In this document: positions 19,301 to 23,999 of the stretch, in pieces
Numbering within the stretch: position 1 is the stretch's first letter
How the letters are laid out: every line of letters begins with the position of its first letter
Assembly: GCA_041675805.1 (NCBI GenBank)
Contig: JBAYTD010000027.1
Coordinates: forward strand, 1 to 23,999
Reading direction: 5' to 3'
Length of the DNA stretch: 23,999 bases
Source: JANNWF01 sp041675805
Lineage (GTDB): Bacteria; Pseudomonadota; Gammaproteobacteria; Xanthomonadales; Xanthomonadaceae
Made by a program: the position numbers and the translations under genes
Notes under the pieces: generated by a model
The model's database searches: none
The model's input: the letters and a program-made list of their open reading frames with translations, nothing else
What the model was told of the DNA's origin: nothing

Positions 19301-19709
19301 CGCGCGCATTGGCCGCCAGCCGGTATTCGGGCAGGTAGTCGCCGCGCCAGCGCAGGCCGGGCGCGCCCTGCGCCCGCGCGAAGCTGGCTGCGTCAGCCCA
19401 CACCACGTAGCTGTACGGATGCAGGTACTGCAACACCTGGATGCCATCGGCGGCCAACGCGCTCAGCCAGTGCGGCTGGATCGGTCCCTCGAACTGCACC
19501 AGACGCAGGTCGGGGCCGGCGGACGTGCCGTGCATGGATGTCGGCGCGGCGTGCAGGGGATCGAACAGCCGGCCGCCGAGGTCGAGTTCGAAGCCGCTGG
19601 CCGCGAGGCTGGTCGGGGCCGCGTCGACGTTTGCGTGTGCCGGCAGCGGCGAGGAAAGACCGGCGATGGCGACCAGGCCGGCGAGCAAGGCAGGAAGGGT
19701 TGGCTGCAT
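16338..19709 (-). CDS. Large secreted KP-43-like S8 protease with IFADGFE tail
   Basis: A 1123-residue exported serine protease. The signal peptide is residues 1-26 (cut near AHA-N). An N-terminal prodomain runs to about 235. The S8 domain has Asp260 (GIVDGG), His294 (HGTHVAA) and Ser496 (CGTSMASP), with NNSWG present. About 560-690 is a jelly-roll as in KP-43 proteases (MRIMLAWTDAPG, then VNNLDLKV, RNNLEGVFL, LTVDAFN). Next come an Ig-like segment (about 705-795), a fibronectin-III-like domain (about 800-895), and a jelly-roll or MAM-like region (about 905-1100, with FHNRQSMES and WTVDDIEV). The C-terminus is DDDIFADGFEAAP. The ATG at 19709 was chosen; a TTG four codons upstream is possible. 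The gene lies 40 bp after rbsK in the same direction and is G+C-rich and intact. It probably degrades external protein for nutrition, but the substrate is unknown. Confidence 0.93.
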   Translation of the reverse strand: MQPTLPALLAGLVAIAGLSSPLPAHANVDAAPTSLAASGFELDLGGRLFDPLHAAPTSMHGTSAGPDLRLVQFEGPIQPHWLSALAADGIQVLQYLHPYSYVVWADAASFARAQGAPGLRWRGDYLPEYRLAANARGLDAERRQTMAMFSRHTDLAGLTAAIEALGGTIALHDVVDRHFGVIQLDLAGDRLADLAAVPGIYTVQTITPISAEEALRGEMSQQSVVGAYGGAPSYTIVPGYEDWLAGSGYDGSGVVAGIVDGGSLVSHQDLIGRALPCVNAGAAQTTCMSATSAHGTHVAAAVAGTGASGAMRNGFLRGQGVAPGANIISQRYNAFLSSGTGGMVANGMLTIYRESALSGAVLTNNSWGPTTTPQGYDIPTRQIDIIARDALADQPGQQPVLPVWSIMNGNGDSGGACAPASVASPDEAKNLFAVGSTSLQNGSGTQLSTIFNISANSAHGNACDGRRIPHIVAPGCSTDSASNGNTSAYEMMCGTSMASPVVTGAVALFIEQYRAQNEGRTPSPALVKAAFTAVAMNLQGFRDADNRVMGHRPDRFQGYGRLDLDAVINPPQAVHLFDQEEVFTASGQSWTQSFSAADPSQPMRIMLAWTDAPGHGKGGTAPAWVNNLDLKVESGGKAYLGNVIGSDGWSATGGSADERNNLEGVFLSPAQHGGAVTLTVDAFNIAADALNPHSPGAPAQDFAIACYNCLAGPGFALSAEPSALSVCAPDDAFSTITVNAFGGFTDPVTLSASGLPGSVAAWFTPGTVTPTPGSSALVLAGTDTAPAGVHAIQIEGSDGTQTRVTGLTLAISAAAPTAAALVAPAADAVDVSATPTLEWAAVPGALEYRVRLARDAKFEDLLLDETTISTSLVVAPALDTSTTYYWRVDSANACGGEASEVRSFSTLAAPGDCGIGTSPTTLFAEDFSSGLGGFSTTGSSGSSTWAISTSYASPGSGGNAVHAIDLGAVSDQRLVSPVIELPADAQSLSLRFHNRQSMESRSAGGCYDGGILEISSDGGSIWNQVPAAALLTQPYDGAISASSNPLNSRQAWCGDPRAWTLNVVDLAAYAGQSVQLRWRVGTDGSVGRSPDGWTVDDIEVSACGAAPPTPDDDIFADGFEAAP

Positions 19710-19749
19710 CAAATTGTCCAAACTGTAAAAGGGGATGGGCGTGACAGGT

Positions 19750-20709
19750 TCAGGCGGGATCGGCGGGCGTCAGTCGCGGCATCGCCAGCGCCGCGCCCTG
19801 TTGCTCGGTGGCGCGGGCGGCGTAGCGGTTGGCGAAGTCGATGGCCGAGCGGAAGAGCGCGCCGGGACGTTGTACCAGAGCGGCGGCCAGTGCGCCGTTG
19901 AAGGCATCGCCGGCACCGGTGGTGTCCAGCGTCCGCGCCGGGCAGGCCGGACGGCGGTAATGCGCGGTCGCGTCGCCGCGCCATTGGTGATCGGCGTGGG
20001 ACACGAAGACGCCATGCCGACCCAGCGTCACCACGCAGGTATCGACCGGCAGCCGGCGGCAGAGTTGATGCAGCGCGGCGTCGTCCAGCCCGGCCACCGC
20101 CTCGGCATCCACGTCGACGCCGGCGTGGCGCGCCAGCAGCGCGGCGAACTCGGTTTCGTTGGGCGTGAGCACCTCGCAGGCGGCGAGCAAGGCGTCGCTG
20201 GTCGGCGCATCGACGGGGGCGGGGTTGAGGATCGCCAGCGCGCCTTGCCGGCGTGCCTGCTGCAAGGCGTGCAGCGCCGCCGCCGTCGCGACTTCCAATT
20301 GCGCCAGCAGCGCGCAACCGGCGTCCAGACCGTCCAGCGCGGCGGCGACGTGGCCTGCTTCCAGCGCCAGGTTGGCACCGACGGCGGCGACGATCACGTT
20401 GCGCCCTTCGGCATCGACGAAGATGCCGGCCGCGCCGCTGGGCAGGTCGGTGACCTGGGCGCGCAGATCGATGCCTTCGGCGCTGGCCAGTTCGCGCAGC
20501 ATCCGTGCCGCCGCGTCCTCGCCGACGGCGGTGACGAAGCGCGCCTTCGCACCGGCGCGCGCCGCCGCCACCGCCTGGTTGAAGCCCTTGCCGCCCGGCC
20601 CGCCGGCATAGCGGCCCAGGCGCGTCGCACCCGGCTGCGGCAGCGCATCGGTGGACCAGACGTGATCCTGGTTGAAGCTGCCGACGACGATGACCCGGGC
20701 CTTGCTCAC
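19750..20709 (-). CDS. rbsK: Ribokinase
   Basis: PfkB-family kinase that converts D-ribose to ribose-5-phosphate with ATP in the cytoplasm. It has 319 residues. The substrate motif GGPGGKG is at 36-42, NPAP at 172-175, TPNETE at 182-187, and the ATP/anion-hole motif DTTGAGDAF at 262-270 with the catalytic Asp at 268. The start is GTG 20709, whose bases overlap the TGA of the nucleoside transporter (GTGA at 20706-20709); this decides the start and indicates translational coupling. Paired with a nucleoside importer, it most likely salvages ribose released from nucleosides. No nucleosidase or phosphorylase lies in the window. A related nucleoside kinase of the same family is a less likely alternative. 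Confidence 0.92.
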   Translation of the reverse strand: MSKARVIVVGSFNQDHVWSTDALPQPGATRLGRYAGGPGGKGFNQAVAAARAGAKARFVTAVGEDAAARMLRELASAEGIDLRAQVTDLPSGAAGIFVDAEGRNVIVAAVGANLALEAGHVAAALDGLDAGCALLAQLEVATAAALHALQQARRQGALAILNPAPVDAPTSDALLAACEVLTPNETEFAALLARHAGVDVDAEAVAGLDDAALHQLCRRLPVDTCVVTLGRHGVFVSHADHQWRGDATAHYRRPACPARTLDTTGAGDAFNGALAAALVQRPGALFRSAIDFANRYAARATEQQGAALAMPRLTPADPA

Positions 20710-21989
20710 AACTGCGAAATCACCCCGGCGATGGTGGCGGTCATGAAGGTGGCGATGGAGCCGCCGAGCACCGCGCGCAGGCCGAAACGGGCGAGATCGC
20801 CGCGCCGTTCCGGGGCCAGCCCGCCGATACCGCCGATCTGGATGGCGATCGAACTGAAGTTGGCGAAGCCGCACAGCGCATAGGTGGCGATCAGCGTCGC
20901 CTGCGGCGACAGCGACACGCCATCGACCTTGCCTTGCAGGATGTCGGCCAGGTTGACGTAGGCGACGAATTCGTTGAGCACCACCTTGGTGCCGATCAGC
21001 CCGCCCACGGTCGGCGCGTCGGCCCACGGCACGCCGATCACCCAGGCCAGCGGGGCCAGCAGATAGCCGAGCACGGTGGCGAGGTCGGTCGGCTTGCCGA
21101 TCAGCTCGGCCAGGCCGGTGGCCTCGCCGACCCAGGTCAGCGGCGCGTTGATCATCGCGATCAGGGCGATGAAGGCGAGCAGCATCGCGCCGATGTTGAG
21201 CGCCAGCTTGAGGCCGTCGGCGGCGCCGCTGGCGGCGGCGTCGATCAGGTTGCTGGTGGTTTTTTCCACCTCCATCTTCACCGAGCCGCGGGTCAGCGGA
21301 TCGCCGGTTTCCGGGATCAGCAGCTTGGCCACCACCAGGGTCGCCGGTGCCGCCATGATGCTGGCCGCCAGCAGGTGCTTGGCGTAGAACGCCTGCTGCT
21401 CGGGATCGCCGCCGCCGAGCATGCCGACATAGGCCGCCAGCACGCCGCCGGCGATGTGCGCCATGCCGCCGATCATCATCGTGATCAGTTCGGACTCGGT
21501 CATCCGGCCGATGTACGGGCGCACGGTCAGCGGTGCCTCGGTCTGGCCGATGAACACGCTGGCGCAGACGCTGGTGGTTTCCGCGCCGGACACGCGCATC
21601 ACCTTGGTGATCGCCAGCGCCATGATGCGGACGATGAACTGCATCACCCCCAGGTGGTACAGCACGCCCATCAGCGAGGCGAAGAAGATGATCGTCGGCA
21701 GCACCTGGAAGGCGAAGATGAAGCCGAACCGCGAGGTGTCCATCAGGCTGCCGAAGATGAACTCCGAGCCGGTGTTGACGAAGCCAAGCAGCTTCACGAA
21801 GGCGTGCCCCAGCCAGTCGAACACCTCGCGCCCGCCGGGCACCGCCAGTACCAGGATGGCGAAGCCGATCTGCAAGGCGACGCCGGTGAGGATCAGTTGC
21901 CAGTCGACCGCTCGGCGGTTGTTGGAAAACAGCCAGGCCAGTCCCACCAGACAGGCAAGGCCGAACAGGCCGAACAGGATCGACGTCAT
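20706..21989 (-). CDS. nupC: NupC-family concentrative nucleoside transporter
   Basis: Inner-membrane symporter of the CNT family that imports nucleosides with protons or sodium. It has 427 residues, many hydrophobic segments and three N-terminal helices as in bacterial CNTs. Key motifs known from the Vibrio CNT structure are present: GQTEAPL in the first re-entrant hairpin (Gln, Thr and Glu contact the base), NEFVAY (Glu for ribose) and ANFSSI (Asn and Ser for ribose). The ATG at 21989 is preceded by GGGAGC. Its stop overlaps the rbsK start, so the two genes form a uptake-plus-kinase unit. Which nucleosides and which ion cannot be read from the sequence with certainty. Confidence 0.95.
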   Translation of the reverse strand: MTSILFGLFGLACLVGLAWLFSNNRRAVDWQLILTGVALQIGFAILVLAVPGGREVFDWLGHAFVKLLGFVNTGSEFIFGSLMDTSRFGFIFAFQVLPTIIFFASLMGVLYHLGVMQFIVRIMALAITKVMRVSGAETTSVCASVFIGQTEAPLTVRPYIGRMTESELITMMIGGMAHIAGGVLAAYVGMLGGGDPEQQAFYAKHLLAASIMAAPATLVVAKLLIPETGDPLTRGSVKMEVEKTTSNLIDAAASGAADGLKLALNIGAMLLAFIALIAMINAPLTWVGEATGLAELIGKPTDLATVLGYLLAPLAWVIGVPWADAPTVGGLIGTKVVLNEFVAYVNLADILQGKVDGVSLSPQATLIATYALCGFANFSSIAIQIGGIGGLAPERRGDLARFGLRAVLGGSIATFMTATIAGVISQL

Positions 21990-22041
21990 GCAAAGCTCCC
22001 CAGCGCTGCGCCCGGCAACGCGCCGGGGCCGAAAACGCCGC

Positions 22042-22071
22042 AGCGTAGGTCAGGGGGTCGGCATGGCGCAA
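22042..22071 (-). promoter_or_regulatory. Weak candidate promoter of nupC-rbsK
   Basis: On the minus strand TTGCGC (22071-22066), an 18-base spacer and TACGCT (22047-22042). Each box matches consensus at only three positions. It is the best pair seen in the 103-bp gap between the outer-membrane gene and nupC, about 50 bases before the ATG. Confidence 0.25.
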
Positions 22072-22092
22072 GCACCGCCTGCGCCGGGCCGC

Positions 22093-22791
22093 TCAGCGGC
22101 CGAATCGGTAGGCCAGGTTCAGCGACAGGATGTCGACGTGGTCGAAGCGGCCGTTGGTGTCCACGTCGAAGGCGAAGCGGTTGCCGACGCCGTTGATGCG
22201 GTCGTAGTCCAGGCGCAGGTCCCAGCTCGGTGTCATGCGCCAGTTGAGGCCGAGGCCGAAGGTCGGGCGCAGGTCGCCATCGTCGCTGTTGCTGAAGCTG
22301 TAAGGCGTGCCGGTGATGGAGACCTCGTCGTAATCCAGCTCGGTACGGAACACGCCGGCGCGCAGGATGCCGGATACGCTGTCGTTGAAATCCCACTCGC
22401 CGAACACGGTCAGCGATTGTCCGCTCAGGTCGTAACGGGCGGCCTGCGTCAGCGCCGGCGGATACGGCGTCATCATGGTGATCTCGGTCAGCACGTACTC
22501 GGCCTGCGCCTGGCCCAGATCGTGCCAGGCGAACTCCACGCCCAGCCAGGAGCCGAAGCGGTAGCCGGCGAACAGCTTCCAGGCACCATCGCTGTCGTCG
22601 CCGATGGCGGCGGAATCCAGCCGAAACGGCTCATAGCCGGCATAGGCGGCGCTGATCTGGGCGGGAATGTTGCCGGAAAAATCCGACTGACCCAGCCCGC
22701 CGCCGACGTACAGCCCGGGCTCGGCGGCGACGGCACCCTGCGCCAGGCCAAGGCCGAGCACGATAAGCGGAGTATTGCGAAAAATTTTCAT
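22093..22791 (-). CDS. Outer-membrane beta-barrel protein (OmpA/OmpW-like, 8 strands)
   Basis: A 232-residue exported protein with a signal peptide (MKIFRNTPLIVLGLGL start) cut after AVA-A, near residue 22. The mature part opens with GLYVGGGLGQSDFS, the usual first strand of small outer-membrane barrels. It shows alternating polar/aromatic strands such as WKLFAGYRFGSWLGVEFAWHD, LTVFGEWDF, GLGLNWRMTPSWDLRLDYDRI and, at the end, ILSLNLAYRFGR. The terminal YRF is followed by two extra residues (GR), slightly unlike the classic C-terminal Phe. The ATG at 22791 has GGAG upstream. Ligand unknown. A weak -10-like TAATAC lies about 35 bases upstream with no good -35. Confidence 0.85.
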   Translation of the reverse strand: MKIFRNTPLIVLGLGLAQGAVAAEPGLYVGGGLGQSDFSGNIPAQISAAYAGYEPFRLDSAAIGDDSDGAWKLFAGYRFGSWLGVEFAWHDLGQAQAEYVLTEITMMTPYPPALTQAARYDLSGQSLTVFGEWDFNDSVSGILRAGVFRTELDYDEVSITGTPYSFSNSDDGDLRPTFGLGLNWRMTPSWDLRLDYDRINGVGNRFAFDVDTNGRFDHVDILSLNLAYRFGR

Positions 22792-22957
22792 GGGTGAACT
22801 CCGTTGGGGAAGATCGTTTGTATTAGATTGCCGCCCGCAAGTGATGAGGCGAGCAGGGCGGCGGGGACTGTGAATGGGAAATGCTGATACGTTTTTCCCG
22901 CAAGAGCGTACATGAAAGCTGTTCCGAAACCGAACTTGAGCGCGTCGCCGATAGTGA

Positions 22958-22981
22958 GCGCCGGGCAGGGTTGCCCGGCGC
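22958..22981 (-). terminator. 10-bp hairpin after the S1 protease remnant
   Basis: Arms GCGCCGGGCA (22958-22967) and TGCCCGGCGC (22972-22981) pair perfectly around four bases. Read on the minus strand it begins 12 bases after the ancestral S1 protease stop at 22994-22996, the normal place for a terminator, although no T-run follows. It therefore supports the longer original gene end. Confidence 0.55.
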
Positions 22982-22993
22982 AAGGGGCATGGG

Positions 22994-23999
22994 TCAGGGA
23001 ATCGGACCTGTGGGACAGGCAAAGCTGACATACTCGTTCTTGGTGCCATACGGGTTGGTGACGCTCAGGCTGACGGCCACCGTTTGATGGGTCAGGCAGG
23101 TTCCATACAGTAGGGCACCTCCCGATGTGTGTCCGGTACTGGCGGACCAAGACTCATCCGTTTCGCCCTGCGAGTTGTAGTGGGAAAACTGGCAGATTTA
23201 GGTGTTGGAGCCACTATTGTCCATGTCGGGACATTTGAAGCCGCTGAGGGTGGGAGCAGCGGCTCCGTGGGTGGTCAAAAGACTTCCTGCAGGAGCGTAC
23301 CAATAATCTGAATATTTATCTATGTGGTAATGAATGGGCTGGAAATACGTCTCGTCGTCCACATGGTCAGGGCAGGTGTTTGTCTCTGTCGCGCCGATAT
23401 TGGTGCCCTGTACCTGATAGCTGGAGGCGGACAGCCAAGGGCCGCCCGAATCGCCATCGTCAGAGCAGCTACCTGACACGGCGGTGACACCATCAATGTA
23501 TCCGATAGGGTAAAAATTGTACATTTTTCCCTTGCTGGCAACTGTGCCACAATGCGGGCCGCCACTGGTCTGGCCATAACGGCAAACGATGCCGCCAACT
23601 GGTGATTCCAGTACTCCTGACCATTTGGCGGGAACATTGATTATGCCATCGGAGTAGCCATTGATCTTGGGTACCGGATCCTGACCGGAAACTGTTGCAA
23701 CCCAAGCTATGTCGAGCCGGGGAATTCCATAGTCTGGATTTCCCGCCCATTTCACAATGCCAAGCGGGATATTTGCGGCCGTCTCCATATCATCATTTCT
23801 GTCACCACAGTGTCCCGCAGTGTAATAACCATTCTCTACACTCACGCCAATAGAACAAGGTGCCGTCCCTCCCCAGGCAATGCTCCCAACTTAAGCCCCT
23901 CGATATGCACGATGCGCATGCGGTTTGCTGCGATGGTGCCTGGGATAACTGCGGTTGGGTTGTACCCGGCATCGAGTGGCGACAATGACGTCGAGCGCT
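22994..23999 (-). pseudogene. S1 chymotrypsin-like secreted protease, frameshift plus in-frame stop (5' end outside window)
   Basis: Remnant of an alpha-lytic/streptogrisin-type serine protease. The catalytic residues are still readable: His in TAGHCGD, Asp in LDIAWVAT, Ser in DDGDSGGPWLS. Two lesions are seen. Upstream, the frame reading PLDAGYNPTAVIPG to IEGLKLG is open from the window edge, but the catalytic part (SIAWGGTAPCSIGVSVENG) is one base out of frame; adding one base in the CCC run at 23885-23887 would join them. Downstream, a TAA at 23198-23200 interrupts a Cys-containing C-terminal domain. The same frame continues for 67 codons (ICQFSHYNSQGET to FACPTGPIP) to a TGA at 22994, followed by a hairpin. 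A short product from GTG 23845 would lack export and pro regions. The region is low in G+C. Confidence 0.8.

Noticed and set aside
17340..19901. An 853-residue plus-strand open frame opposite the large S8 protease
   Set aside because: Arg/Gly/Ala-rich shadow of a G+C-rich gene with a clear catalytic triad on the other strand; no motif and no sensible start.
19750..22071. A single 773-residue minus-strand product covering nupC and rbsK
   Set aside because: Only the last 319 residues (ribokinase) are protein-like in this frame; the earlier part is nupC read in the wrong frame.
20934..22797. Long plus-strand frames opposite nupC and the OMP gene
   Set aside because: They run across two real minus-strand genes and the gap between them, and have Gln/His/Asp-rich shadow composition.
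22914..23150. A 120-residue version of the leader ORF before the OMP gene
   Set aside because: Its first part overlaps the S1 protease C-terminal domain in another frame and is Arg/Pro/Cys-rich shadow sequence; only the last 41 codons were worth noting.
23198..23200. TAA in the S1 protease read through as a recoded sense codon
   Set aside because: The same gene also has a frameshift, so decay is simpler; no recoding element is visible and all other genes use TAA/TGA/TAG normally.

Overview
The window is G+C-rich bacterial DNA with the gene order of a gammaproteobacterium of the Xanthomonadales/Lysobacterales type. The evidence for this is a division/cell-wall (dcw) cluster ending murC-ddlB-ftsQ-ftsA-ftsZ-lpxC, a reversed DUF721/DciA gene, an M23 peptidase and secA, followed by a MutT-ThiE-like fusion gene and dusB. 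Heptad GGGAATC-type repeats and secreted proteins of a familiar xanthomonad style also fit. This is inference from gene content; no search was run.

Region 1 (1-6492, plus strand) is the end of the dcw cluster. murC (5' end outside the window), ddlB, ftsQ and ftsA are joined by ATGA stop/start overlaps, so they are almost certainly co-transcribed and translationally coupled. ftsZ and lpxC follow after 155 and 188 bp gaps. The lpxC gap holds a candidate promoter and three palindromes.

Region 2 (6595-13026) holds a DciA-type protein on the minus strand, divergent from an M23/LytM peptidase that is followed by secA. A perfect 13-bp hairpin covers the secA stop codon. It runs directly into a 98-bp inverted heptad repeat that supplies the Shine-Dalgarno sequence and start codon of the Nudix/ThiE-like gene. 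dusB converges on that gene with 3 bp between the stop codons.

Region 3 (13098-23999, all minus strand) is accessory and dominated by the cell surface and secretion. It has a spondin-N-type secreted protein directly downstream of an S8 protease whose signal peptide is out of frame with its body. Next come a very large KP-43-like S8 protease ending in an IFADGFE tail, a ribokinase and a NupC-type nucleoside transporter joined by a GTGA overlap, and a small outer-membrane beta-barrel. At the window edge lies an S1 chymotrypsin-like protease that has decayed through one frameshift and one in-frame stop. By eye, the first S8/spondin pair and the S1 remnant are much poorer in G+C than the genes around them.

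Regions 1 and 2 make and divide the envelope and export proteins (peptidoglycan precursors, divisome, lipid A, Sec motor). Region 3 looks like a nutrient-scavenging and secreted-protease locus that would use the Sec pathway. Parts of it are degenerating or carry assembly errors. No RNA genes, CRISPR arrays, insertion sequences or phage genes were recognised.
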